Below, in pieces: positions 53,997 to 64,000 of a stretch of 64,000 bases of DNA (the first letter of the stretch is position 1; each line of letters opens with the position of its first letter). The DNA is taken from NCBI GenBank assembly GCA_036927565.1, contig JAYESD010000008.1, positions 115,428,279 through 115,492,278 of the forward strand, written 5' to 3'. This DNA comes from Tuctoria greenei. Its lineage: Eukaryota; Streptophyta; Magnoliopsida; Poales; Poaceae. The translations under genes and the position numbers were made by a program. The notes below the pieces were generated by a model. That model made no database searches, was not told where the DNA came from, and worked only from the letters and a program-made list of their open reading frames with translations.

Positions 53997-55430
53997 GACA
54001 CTTGTTAAGAACTTGAAATACAACATGCTTTTCGTTTCACATTTGCTATATGAATATATAGAGATTAGTTTCAATTCAAATATTTGCAGAGTTGTAGATT
54101 CAAAAGGTAAGATTATGTTTAACATGTCTCGGTTTAGAAGAGTTTCAAAGCTGATTTTGATATGTCAACCTCTAAGCATAGGTGTCTAGTTGGTAATGAT
54201 TTAAGGAACTTATATTTTTTGCATTGTAGACTTGGTCGTGTAGGCTTTGATCACCTTACATGTGTTAGTGGTATTGATCGTATACGTGGGTTGCCTAAGC
54301 TTAAATGGGACAAAGATATTGTATGCTCCTCTTGTAGACATGCTAAGATAGTCACAAATACACATGCACCACTCACAATGACCGTGACAACAGCACGAGG
54401 ACAACTTTTATGCCTTGACAATGTAGGTCCTTCATGTGTTCAACCTTTTGGACGAAAATGGTTTGTGTTTGTGATTTTTTATGATTATTCTTCTAGATAC
54501 TCTTGGGTTTTCTTTCTGACTTCTAAGAATGAAGCTTTTAATCACATTAGAAGTTTAATTCTAAGATTCACTTGAAAAACTTGGATCTCTAAAGGCATTT
54601 AGAAGTGATAATAGAACTGAATTTAAAAATCAATCTTTTGTTCACATCTATGTTGAAAAAGGAATAGATCATCAATTTTCTTCACCTTATGTACCTCAAA
54701 AAAATTGTTTCATAGGGATATAGAATTGGACCTTAGTTGAGATGGCTAGGACTCTGCTCGATGAATGTCAAACTCCTAGAATGTTTTGGGCAGATGCATT
54801 TGCAACAATTTGTTATGTTTCAAACCAAGTTCCCCGATGAGCTAAGCTAGGAAAAACACCATATGAGCTTTGATTTGGACATACGCCTAGTGTCACACAA
54901 TTTACAGTCTTTGGTTGCAAATGCAATGTGAAGAAAAATGGTAACGTTGATAAATTTGAAGCAAGATATATTGATGGCATGTTTATTTATTATCCAGCTC
55001 ACACTAGAAGCTATTATGTGTTTTTTCTTGACATTAACAAAATTGTGGAGACTTGTGAGGTTTATTTTGATGAAGCTAGCCCAAGTACTAGCTCTAACAT
55101 TTCAGATCAAGATGCATATTCGAAAGGAGAGAGCATTTTATTGAAGATGAATAAGAAGTGGAGCCGCTGCTCAAAAATTCAGAAGCTAATGATGTTGTTC
55201 TTACTCCTGATTTTGCTCCACCACCGGCTCCAACATCTACTACTGCTAGTCTTGATCATCCTAAAGCCACAAGATCTTCAATGGTTAATGAACATGAAGA
55301 AGGAGCTTGTGAATTTTCTACTCTTCGATACATCAACGAAAGTCATCCTCCACATAAAAATTATTTGAAGCTTGCACGGAAGAGTCACACTGTCCAAGTA
55401 TTGTGATCCAAACTGTCATGCTCATTCTAC
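53997..55430 (+). pseudogene. Pre-integrase and integrase of element H, right of the element B insertion
   Basis: The frame continues from the left half: LVKNLKYNMLFVSHLLYE is the copia GAG-pre-integrase start. Then comes 54162-54575 with HCRLGRVGFDHL, IVCSSCRHAKIV, WFVFVIFYDYSSRYSWVFFL and a stop in NHIRSLILRFT. Fragments to 54920 include FRSDNRTEF-like, MARTLLDECQTPRMFWADA and YELFGHTPSVT. 54928-55400 is the C-terminal part (GNVDKFEARYIDGMF, VVFDE-like). The central catalytic part is spread over three frames. Confidence 0.78.
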
Positions 55431-55489
55431 TTTTATTATTTGTTTTGAAACCAAAGATGTACCACAGGCACTCACTGATAAATCTTCGA

Positions 55490-56280
55490 TCATTACCATG
55501 CAAGAAGATTTAGAATATTTTGAAATAAATAATGTTTGAAAACATGTACCTCCACCTCATGGTAACACTTTGATAAGAACTAAATGGGTCCTTAAAAACA
55601 AGCAAAGTGAGGATGGGATTGTGGTTAGAAATAAAGCTAGGTTGGTTGCTTAAGGTTTCACACAAATAGAGGGTCTAGATTAGAAGCCATAAGAATTTTG
55701 TTAGCATTTTTTGCATATAAAGGTTTTAATTTATATCAAATAGATGTTAAAAGTACTTTTCTCGGTGGCTACATATATGAGGAGGTTTATGTCAATCAAC
55801 CACCAGGTTTTGAAATCTAGATTTTTCCTAATCATGTTTACAAACCGTCCAATGCCTTTTATGGTCTCAAACAAGCCTCTAGAGCAACGTATGATAGGTT
55901 AAAAACATTCTTACTTGAAAGGGGGTTTACCATGGGCAAGGTAGATAAAACTCTTTTTGTACTTAAGTATGGCAATGTCTCACAATTAATTCAAGTGTAT
56001 GTGGATATGATCATCTTTGGTTGTACTTCTCATGATCTTGAGTCCAATTTTTTAGCTATGATGAGTTGAATATTTTAGATGGGTATGATTGGAGAACTCA
56101 CATACTTTTTAGGGCGGCAAATCAAGAAAACCAAGGAGGAAACCTTTGTGAATCAAAAAAAGTATACGAAAGTCCTCCTTAGGCATTTCAACATGGAAAA
56201 CAACAAGCCTATTCAGACACAATCGGGAACAACAACACTTGAAATTGATGACACTACAGGAATCTTGACCAATCGTTAGT
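55490..56280 (+). pseudogene. Reverse transcriptase remnant of element H
   Basis: Recognisable fragments: TLIRTKWVLKNKQSEDGIVVRNKARLVA, then a stop; QIDVKSTFLGGY, GFYGLKQAS-like, VYVDMIIFG (family YVDDIIFG; one Asp is lost), and 56079-56279 MGELTYFLGRQIKKTKEETFVNQ-like up to NNKPIQTQSG. Homology stops at about 56279. RNase H is absent. Confidence 0.75.
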
Positions 56281-56492
56281 CGGGGCTGACGTAATTAAGG
56301 CCAGAGCTGATGTAAGTTACTTAATAATGTGGGTTCTCCCTGAATTACGTCGGTTATTGGTTGACATTAAGGTTTGGTCGTAATTAAGGTAACTTGCGCC
56401 AGCAGCCCGCAACCGATGTAAGTACCTTCCCAGGCTTGGCTGCAGGTTGGGCCAGGGGACTTGTGTCGACTAGCTGACATAAGTAAGCTCCC
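56281..56492. mobile_element. CACTA subterminal fragment
   Basis: GTCGGGGCTGACGTAATTAA at 56280 resembles ATCGGGGCTGACGTATTTAA inside the CACTA element near 9787. Repeats such as ACGTCGGTTATTGG, CCGATGTAAGTA and CTGACATAAGTA follow. No CACTACAAGAAA end is visible, so this is a broken edge. Copia element D begins at 56493, so the other part could lie beyond the window. Confidence 0.5.
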
Positions 56493-56749
56493 TGTAAGTG
56501 CATCTAGGCATCCCTTGTGGGTTTTGGTTGATTTATGACAAACAAATGAGATCCTATCAAAATTGTTGAGATGAGCGCATGTTTTAAAGAAATTAGCAGG
56601 AAAGCTCAAAAAGAAAGGAGAATGAGGAATCAAAAGGAAAAGAGCTCAAGAGCTGAAAAGATTAGATCATTGTGTATGGAGTTTGTTGGAGATACACACC
56701 CCAAGAGCTCAAGTTAACAAACAATTTAACTCACTGCACAATTCACAGG

Positions 56750-57210
56750 AAACCGGACTAGTCCGATATCTCTCTCACTAAGATCGGACTAGTCCCCCTT
56801 GTGCAGACTAGTCCTCAGCACTTCACTCTTGCACAACAAATGGAGAAGTCCGATATCCATCGGACTAGTCCGATAATATTCTGACTCAAATCAGACAAGT
56901 CCTCAAAGTCCAGACTTATCCTTAGCCCCACAATTTTTCATGTCACCGGACAAGTCCGATATCTATCGGACTAGTCCAAAAACTCTCTGACTAAAATCGG
57001 ACAACTCTTGCAAGTGCGGATTTGTCCTCAATTCTACATGAGGTTCACCACACCAGACTAGTCCGATATATACCAGACTAGTCCGAACACTTCCAGAGCC
57101 CATATCGGATTACTCCTGACATTAACGGGCAAGTACGATATCTCAGAACACTTAGGGTTTTCCACACGCCCACACCGGACTAGTCCGGAGTCCACCACGG
57201 ACTAGTCCGG
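56750..57210. repeat. Palindrome cluster in the U3 of element D
   Basis: About 18 copies of CGGACTAGTCCG and variants. Perfect copies are at 56754-56765, 56861-56872, 57176-57187 and 57198-57209. Variants include CGGACAAGTCCG, CAGACTAGTCCG and CGGACTAGTCCA. Spacing is mostly 20-35 bp. The last copy ends 40 bp before the TATA box. Confidence 0.85.
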
Positions 57211-57248
57211 ACATCTCAAACCCTAATGGTAACTTTTGGAAACCCTAG

Positions 57249-57256
57249 TATAAATA
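57249..57256 (+). promoter_or_regulatory. TATA box of the element D LTR
   Basis: TATAAATA, 40 bp after the last palindrome and about 750 bp into the LTR. It is placed as expected for the U3/R boundary of a copia LTR. Confidence 0.6.
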
Positions 57257-58064
57257 GAGGTGTACGTCCCTACAACCATATCTCTCGATCCCCTGCGCCG
57301 TTACACCTTCCAAAAGCCCAAAATACACATCTCTTCACACATTCTAACCCTAGAAAGATAAAATCTTTGAGGATTAGCATTGATCAAAAGGAGAGACTTG
57401 TTCCACATGATATTGAGCTCTTGGGTTTGAATCTCTCACACACTTGTTATTTATTTCATATCTTTGGAGTGTGTTTGGTGATGTTCTTCATTGTAATTCT
57501 TGGGGGGCCCTCAACTTGTGAGAAGACCCCTTGAACACGTTATTTGCCCTTTGTGATTAGTGGAAGGGAATCGGCCTCCCTGGCGATTCAACGAGGGTAG
57601 GGTTGGTGAAGACCTTGACCTCCATGGACTTCTGAACATGGATGTAGGTTTCCTTCGTGGGAATCGAACCACGGGATAAAATCGTGTCTCACACTTTTTG
57701 TTTCATTGCTCATAATATTCTAGGGTTTACTTAGTCTTGTGTAACTTACGTTGAAACATTGAAATCAAAGTTAATATGTGCCATACCTAGTCTCATTTTC
57801 GTGATACATCCAAGTTACAAATTACTTTCCGCCACACAGGGCACTAGATTTGAAATCATCGACCAAACCTCATCGTTCTAGTCCACGTATACTGGACTAG
57901 TCCGCATAGTACCGGACTAGTCCTATCTCTCTGTATTTGATCGATTTGTTAAGTGTTTCAGGATCCGAAAAAAGTTCAAAAAGCCTATTCACCCCCCCCT
58001 CTTGGCTACATTCAATTGGTATCAGAGCCGGACTCTAAAAAGAGACTCACCACTCGAAGATAAG

Positions 58065-59735
58065 ATGTCGGACGTCAAGGATGTACAAAAGAACTTCAAC
58101 AACGAGAAGGGTGATGAAGAAAGAACTCAAAAGCTAGAGAATCTTCTCGACGCCATCCAATATTGTGAGGACGATGACGAGGATATGCTTGAACTCAAGG
58201 CACCCCTAAGGAAGAAGGCAGTCTCCCCAAAGGGGAAAAAGAAGATCAAGGACAAAAAGAAGAAGGGGAGTAGTCACACCGACTACTCCCGATATCCTTT
58301 TAATTATGATCCGTTAAATTCTAACAATAATCATTACTTGTCAATTCCTCTAGGGAAAGCACCTTTATTCGATGACAATGATTATTCTATGTGGAGACAA
58401 AACATGAAAATGCATTTCATCTCTTAACCCTAGTTTGTGGCATATAGTGTGTACAGGGATTGATATCCCGGATGATGATGAAGAGCCGACTCCAAGTCAA
58501 GAACAAGCTATTCATCGGAACACTCAAGCTGCAGCTGTTATCACATCGTCACTGAGCCGAGACAAGTTCACCAAGGTGGATGGACTCGAAATTGCCAAGG
58601 AGATATGGGATACTCTACAAACTACACATGAACATGATCGTCATGTACGCGAGGCCAAGATTGAAATGATTGAAGGCGAATTGGGAAGATTCGCCATTGA
58701 AGAATATGAGTCACCACAAGATATGTAAAATAGATCGAAGAATCTTATCAATAAAGTCCGAGCATATGGAAACAAGAATTGGAATGATCACGAGGTCGTA
58801 AAGCTAATTCTTTGAGCATTCATGCCTCACAATGTGACTCTTTGCTCGATGATTAGAGAAAGCCTCGGGTATCAGAAGATGACCCCGGATGAACTTCTGG
58901 GCAAGATCATCAACTTTGAAATGATGGAGAAGCAAGGCAAGCATGTCAAAGAAATTGCCGATCTTACCTCAACAAAGAAGAAAGGAGTTGCTTGGAAGTC
59001 AACCTGCAAACCCTCATCGAAAGAGGCTCGAGAAGCTTATGGAGAAGACGACGTCGATGATGAAAGCAATGACATTGATGAAGAAGACATGATCTTGTTC
59101 ATGAAGAAGTTCAAGAAAATGATGAGAAGAAGACAAGGCAGTAGCTCAATGGAAGGAAAACAAAGGGACAAACAAAGACCCAAGATGAGGCATGCTTGCT
59201 ATAACTGTGGAGAGTATGACCATTTCATGGTGGACTATCCATATGAAGAAAATAATAAGAAGACTAAGGACAACAAGCCTCAGCCAAAGAAAATGTTTAA
59301 GAAGAATAAGCAATTTGACCAAGCGCACTTAGGGAAGGAGTGGGACTCCAATTATGAGTCCTCATCCGAAGAAGAAGAGGAGATGGCCACCATAGCCATC
59401 AAGAAGACTTCCAAGAAATCCACTCTGTTCCCAACCATGAGCATATGGAAAGACACCAACAACACTTGTATAATGGCCAAGGAAGGTAAAAGAAGGGTAA
59501 CAACTAAATCTTCCTCTTCACATTCTTTTTCTATTGATAGTGATGATTCTAGTGATGATGAAGATATGCTTAGGGGTTTAGACTAGAAAACTGCTTCTAA
59601 GATGAAATTTCTAATGGATAAGCTTGTTGATAAGAAGGAGCTAGTTGATCGTCAAAAAGATGTGATCATCCTCCAAAAGGAAGAATATCTTAAGATCAAA
59701 AAGCTCCTTGAGCTTGAAAAGTAGTGAAGCAATTC
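58065..59735 (+). pseudogene. gag: gag of element D
   Basis: Likely start ATG 58065 (MSDVKDVQKNFNNE), after the primer-binding site. The N-terminus is charged. FDDNDYSMWRQNMKMHF starts the UBN2 domain. After a stop and a frame change, 58435-58728 gives LEIAKEIWDTLQTTHE and 58822-59586 gives MTPDELLGKIINFEM. A CCHC knuckle reads CYNCGEYDHFMVDY, so the last Cys is Tyr. Ser/Glu-rich acidic segments (SSSEEEEE, SDDSSDDEDM) follow, then a coiled segment (VDKKELVDRQKDVIILQKEE) with stops. Gag is long, as usual for the SIRE group. Confidence 0.85.
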
Positions 59736-60359
59736 ACTAGAACTTGAGTTAGCTTCAAGCTAGGAAGTTTGTTTGAAGCTAAAAGACTCAAATGTGGCTA
59801 TCAAGTATGAACTTGATAACTTAACCAAAGGTAACAAGATCCTTGAGGTAGAAGTTGAGTCACTCAAGCTCACCTTCTAGACATATAAAATCTGAAACTG
59901 CTATTGCTTGTACATGTGCTATAATTGACACTAACTAGAAAGAAAAGTCAAACTTGACAAAAGAGAAACATCCTTCCCGAAGTGGTATATTTGACAAGGA
60001 GAAGGTCAAGTATGCACGCAGTGCATACTTGGTCACAAGACCTTCTAATGTCAAATATGGCATTGGGTATTCTTGTGGCGAAAAGCAAAATGCCAGAAGC
60101 CACAAGAATAACAAGGAACACATTGCCTTTGTCAAGGGAAACACCTCTCAAGTTAGAAAACTTAATAATGTTGATAAGTTTAACATTGTGAACATATATG
60201 AACAATTAGTTTTATTTAGAACATTTGATGTTTCATATGTACTTATGAAAAATAATATTGGAAGAGTTTATGCCAAATATGTTGGGCCATGCCATGGGAA
60301 CACCAATTCTCATGTGTGGGTGCCCAAATCACTTGTGACTAACCTCAAAGGACCCAAGT

Positions 60360-60651
60360 AAGCTTGGGTACCTAAGACCAAGGCATAATTTGTCTTTTGC
60401 AGGCCTATTCATCCGGTGGAGCTAAATGGGTGCTAGACAGTGGATGCACTAATCACGTGACCGGAGAAAGAAGAATGTTCGTGGAATATGAAGAAAATGA
60501 AGATCCAAGCGAAGGCATTTACTTTGGTGATAACAGACAAGGAAGGATGTTTGGTACCGGTAAAATTGCAATTTCATCAAAACATACTCTTTCTCATGTT
60601 TTACACGTTGATTCCTTGGATTATAACCTTTTGTCTATATCAATTATGTGA
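60360..60651 (+). pseudogene. Protease of element D
   Basis: 84-residue frame with WVLDSGCTNHVTGERRMF, the copia protease motif with the catalytic DSG intact, then FGTGKIAISSKHTLSHVLHV. A frameshift at about 60640 separates it from integrase, whose frame overlaps from 60488. 59740-60360 upstream is the gag-pro junction in fragments (NVKYGIGYSCGEKQ, HVWVPKSLVTNLKGPK). Confidence 0.85.
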
Positions 60652-61876
60652 CAAAGGTTTTCATTGTTTATTCACTAATGAGGGTGTGACCGTCTCTGGA
60701 AGGAGTGATAACTTGGTTGCATTCAAGGGTGTGTTAAAGGGAAAACTTTATCTAGTTGACTTCAACAAAGATAAAGCCGAACTTGACACATGCTTGATTG
60801 AAAAGACCAACATGGGTTGGCTGTGGCATGGACGGCTAGCACATGTTGGTATGAGGAATCTTCAAAAACTCCTTAAACGCGATCACATCCGAGGTTTAAA
60901 GGATGTGTTTTTTGAGAAGGAGAGGCCTTGTAGCGCATGCCAAGCCGGGAAGCAAGTAGGAGCACCCCATCCCGCGAAGAATGTCATGACTACAACAAGA
61001 CCGCTCGAGCTCCTTCACATGGACCTATTTGGTCCAATTGCTTACATAAGCATCGGTTATAACAAATACGGTTTAGTCATTGTTTATGATTTTTCTCAGT
61101 TCACATCGGTTTTCTTTTTGCATGATAAGACAGAAACTCAAAGAACCCTCAAAAAGTTCATCAAGCGTGCTCAAAATGAATTCTCATTGAAGATCAAGAA
61201 CATACAAAGTAACAATGAAACAGAGTTCAAGAATACCCAAGTTGAGGAGTATCTAGACGAAGAAGGGATAAATCACGAGTTTTTAGCACCGTATTCTCCT
61301 CAACAAAACGGAGAAGCGGAAAGGAAGAACCAAACCATCATTGAGATGGCAAGGACAATGCTCGATGAATACAAGACTTCAGACCGGTTTTGGGCCGAAG
61401 CGGTTAACACCGCCTGTCACGCCATAAACCGACTCTATCTTCATCGGTTGCTCAAGAAAGCTTCATATGAACTACTCACGGGTAACAAGCCAAATATTTC
61501 ATATTTTTTAGTCTTTGATTCTAAATGTTATATTTTGAACAAGAAGCCTAGGACTTCAAAGTCTGCTTCGAAGTCCAATGAAAGTTTCTTACATGGCTAT
61601 GTTTCAAACTCCTACGCCTATCGTGTCTTCAACAAGGCCTCCGGACTTGTTGAAGTATCACGTGACGTGGTGTTCGATGAAACTAATGGCTCTCAAGAAG
61701 AACAAATTGATCAATGTGTGCTAGATAAAGAAGAAGTTCCATGTCAAGCATTAAGAAGAATGGCATTGGGCGATGTTCGACCACAAGTGACACCTCCAAA
61801 TGCGAATGAAGAAGATGAACCACAAGTGGAGGAAAATGATCAAGGGCGAGTTTTCACACAAGATAAACCTCAATAA
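60640..61876 (+). pseudogene. Integrase of element D
   Basis: The 462-residue frame contains LWHGRLAHVGMRNLQKLL and CSACQAGKQVGAPHP (zinc finger), LLHMDLFGPIAYISIGYNKY (first Asp), IQSNNETEFKN and NGEAERKNQTIIEMARTML (Glu). The family has SDNGTEF at the second position; here Asp is Asn and Gly is Glu, so the DDE triad is broken. ASYELLTGNKPNISYF and SNESFLHGYVSNSYAYRVFN follow. The C-terminal part is acidic. Integration by this copy's own enzyme is therefore not possible now. Confidence 0.9.
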
Positions 61877-62049
61877 GGCCAAGGTGATTAACATATTAGT
61901 GAAGGCAACCATCCAGGGAGAGAAGATGATGACCATGAAGATTCAAGATCACAAGTGCCCCATCCAAGAGTACATCAATGCATCCAAAGAGATCACCCCG
62001 TCGACAATATAATCGATGTCATCCAAAAGGGAGTAACAACTCGATCTCA

Positions 62050-63605
62050 TATAGCTAATTTTTTGTGAAAATTACTCTTTTGTACAATCTTTGGAACCAC
62101 ACAAGGTTGAAGATGAATTAAAGGATCCGGATTGGATGGTGGCAATGCAAGAAGAATGGAACAACTTCAAAAGGAACAAAGTGTGGGAACTTGTCAAAAG
62201 ACCCAAGTTCAATGTCAGCGGCACTAAATGGGTCTTCCGTAACAAGCAAGAGGAAGACGGGGTGGTGACAAGGAACAAAGCACGACTTGTGGCCAAAGGG
62301 TATTCACAAGTCAAAGGTTTGGATTTCGACGAGACTTCTGCTCCCGTAGCTAGCTTGAATTGATTCGTATATTACTTGCATATGCTACTAACCATGATTT
62401 CAAGCTTTATCAATTGGATGTGAAAAGCGCCTTCCTCAACGGACTGATCAAGGAGGAGGTGTACGTGGAGCAACCCCCTGGGTTTGAAGATCAAGAGTTC
62501 CCCGACCATGTATACAAACTGAGTAAGGCTCTCTATGGCCTCAAACAAGCCCCTAGAGCTTGGTATGAGTGCCTTAGAGATTTTTTGATTGAAAATGGTT
62601 TTAGGATTGGTAAAGCTGATTATACCTTGTTTACTAAGCATTTTGATAATGATCTATTCATGTGCCAAATCTATGTTGACGATATTATATTTGGTTCAAC
62701 TAACAAATCTTTTTGTCAAGAATTTAATAAGATTATGACAGATATATTCGAGATGTCCATGATGGGAGAGTTGAAATACTTCTTGGGATTCCAAGTAAAG
62801 CAACAAAAGGACAGGACATTCATAAGCCAAACAAAGTATATTCAAGACATTCTCAAGAAGTTTGGAATGGACAAAGCAAAGCCCATAAAGACTCCCATGG
62901 CGATAAATGAACATTTGTATCTCAATGAAGACGGACCAAACGTGGATCAAAAGGTATATCGCTCTATGATTGGCTCCTTACTTTATTTATGTGCATCTAG
63001 GCCTGATATCATGTTGAGTGTATGTTTGTGTGCAAGATTCCAAGACAATCCTAAGGAATGTCATTCGACAGCCGTAAAAAGGATATTGCGATATTTAGTT
63101 CATTCACACAACCTAGGACTTTGGTATCCTAAAGGTTCAAAATTCAATCTCGTTGGATACTCCAATGCAGATTATGTCGGATGCAATGAATATAGAAAAA
63201 GTACCTCTGGTACTTGCCAATTTCTAGGTAGATCCCTAGTTTTTTAGTCCTCCAAGAAAAAAAATTCATTACCTTATCCACGACCGAAGCAGAGTATGTT
63301 GTAGCCGGGAGTTGTTGTGCACAACTCCTTTGGATGCGACAAACTCTAAGGGATTACTGTTACAATATGAGTCATATTTCACTCCTTTGTGACAATGAGA
63401 GTGCCATTAAGATTGCCCGTAATCCTGTTGAGCACTCTAGAACCAAACACATAGACACCCGACACCTTTTTTTGAGAGATCACTCAATGAAATGAGACAT
63501 AGCCATTTCCCATGTCAACACTAAGAAACAACTAGCCGATATCTTTACAAAGCCACCTGATGAAAAATGCTTTTGTGAGCTCTGAAATGAACTAAATATC
63601 CTTGA
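62050..63605 (+). pseudogene. Reverse transcriptase and RNase H of element D
   Basis: 62091-62363 gives EPHKVEDELKDPDWMVAMQEEW and GTKWVFRNKQEEDG. A 1-nt shift follows near 62360. 62360-63247 gives YQLDVKSAFLNGLIKEEVYVEQPP, ALYGLKQAPRAWYE, QIYVDDIIFGSTN (YVDD intact), MMGELKYFLGFQV, KPIKTPM and the RNase H start VGYSNADYVGCNEYRKSTSGTCQF. A stop at 63245-63247 (TAG, most simply from TGG) and a shift precede the rest in another frame: TEAEYV, SCCAQLLWMRQ, LCDNESAIKIA, RTKHIDTRHLFLRD, LADIFTKP. Confidence 0.9.
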
Positions 63606-64000
63606 TGCTCGGAACGTGGCTTGAAAACTTGCAAACATGTATGCCATCTTCAAAAATCATGTTGATTGTGTTGAAAAATTATCTCTCTCTATTTTCTCCG
63701 AAAAACTATGTTAATTACTTGATCTTGGTGAATTATGGTCATAACTTGATTGTTGTATGTATAGTGATCATATTCCTCAAGAATATTTGTGTGTTTTTGG
63801 CCCCTATTTTCTTTTTAAGCACCTTCGAATATATACGAAAGGTCTATAGTCTTCTGTCCTGGTGACCACGGACTAGTCTGTGGTTACTCTGGACTAGTCC
63901 GCACATTGCAGACTAGTCCGCATAGTGTGCGCTAGACCAGACTAGCCTGGTCAGACCACGGACTAGTCCGATTTTTCGACGCCATAACCCTAGGGCTGGT
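63606..64000 (+). other. Post-pol tail of element D with palindrome cluster
   Basis: No domain is recognised in the short ORF 63602-63865 (hydrophobic, low complexity). From 63868 to 63972 there are five or six more CGGACTAGTCCG-like motifs, including a perfect one at 63959-63970. The element continues past the window edge. Confidence 0.65.

Larger units (their letters stand above)
37381..56280 (+). mobile_element. Element H: degenerate Ty1/copia retrotransposon split by element B
   Basis: 5' LTR 37381-38136, primer-binding site 38139-38149, gag from 38199, protease at 40451-40638; then element B (40639-53991); then pre-integrase, integrase and RT from 53997 to 56280. The two halves are in the same frame once the insertion and one target copy are discounted. 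Many stops and frameshifts are present. RNase H and the 3' LTR are missing; at 56280 the sequence changes to CACTA-like DNA. The integrase-before-RT order makes it copia. Confidence 0.82.
56493..58010 (+). repeat. 5' LTR of element D (1.5 kb)
   Basis: Begins TGTAAGTGCATC and ends CTTGGCTACA. The U3 part (56750-57210) is packed with CGGACTAGTCCG-like palindromes; a TATA box, TATAAATA, follows at 57249-57256. Two more palindromes lie at 57892-57922. The ORF 57226-57534 lies in R/U5 and is probably not coding. Confidence 0.9.
56493..64000 (+). mobile_element. Element D: SIRE/Maximus-type Ty1/copia retrotransposon (3' end outside window)
   Basis: 5' LTR 56493-58010, primer-binding site TGGTATCAGAGCC (58017-58029), gag, protease, integrase, RT and RNase H to about 63605, then a non-coding tail. 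The LTR start TGTAAGTGCATCTAGG is typical of grass SIRE-like elements. The 3' LTR would lie beyond 64000. Coding parts have frameshifts, nonsense codons and changed catalytic residues. The 5 bp left of the LTR are GCTCC; the partner is not visible. Confidence 0.9.

Noticed and set aside
54210..54404. A Cys/His-rich minus-strand ORF resembling a small zinc finger
   Set aside because: It is the reverse of the copia H pre-integrase zinc finger on the plus strand.

Overview
This is plant nuclear DNA, almost certainly from a grass (Poaceae). It contains no host gene I can support. The evidence for a grass is the mix of transposon families: Tat-lineage Ty3/gypsy elements of RIRE2 type with an antisense 'putative gypsy-type transposon' ORF, chromodomain Ty3/gypsy elements of Tekay/Del type with LTRs of 3 kb or more, SIRE- and Retrofit/Ale-type Ty1/copia elements, a Cassandra TRIM carrying 5S rRNA sequence, a CACTACAAGAAA-ended CACTA element and an RTE-type LINE. 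I cannot name the species. Nothing bacterial, no CRISPR and no tRNA gene is visible. The window reads as a nested-retrotransposon block of the kind found in repeat-rich or pericentromeric chromatin.

Layout. 1-6755: Tat element A on the minus strand, running off the left edge. It is decayed, with an in-frame deletion of the reverse transcriptase (RT) core. 6756-9081: part of a minus-strand LTR (C) containing a cluster of palindromes. 9090-11361: copia-type LTR (H'), split by a 1.4 kb CACTA element (9743-11138, TSD TTA). 11423 to about 37380: a Tekay-like element F. Its 5' LTR is broken by a 5'-truncated LINE (11801-13322, TSD GACATCAT), by copia element G (13956-19919, TSD CAGAG) and by a composite insertion, E plus Cassandra (20510-30790, TSD AACTA). 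Its internal region has shrunk to about 450 bp that includes a chromodomain tail, and its 3' LTR contains a hAT-like insertion. 37381-56280: degenerate copia element H, split at 40639-53991 by Tat element B (TSD GATGT/AATGT). 56281-56492: a CACTA subterminal fragment. 56493-64000: SIRE-type copia element D, running off the right edge.

Function. The coding sequences are the usual retrotransposon set (gag, protease, RT, RNase H, integrase). All carry stops, frameshifts, deletions or lost catalytic residues, so no element looks autonomous. E is unusual in that its whole gag-pol is one unshifted frame broken only by ten stop codons, nearly all explicable as single transitions.

Most notable observations: (1) E lacks a right LTR, and a complete Cassandra sits in its place, with one TSD flanking the pair. 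(2) A stem-loop with a constant 14-nt loop and covarying stems occurs twice in A and twice in B, downstream of integrase. (3) Arrays of the 12-bp palindrome CGGACTAGTCCG and its variants occupy the LTRs of two unrelated families (C and D). (4) B carries, between pol and its 3' LTR, both an antisense gene and a 2 kb higher-order tandem array with a 328-bp period. (5) E's leader contains an extra coiled-coil ORF.
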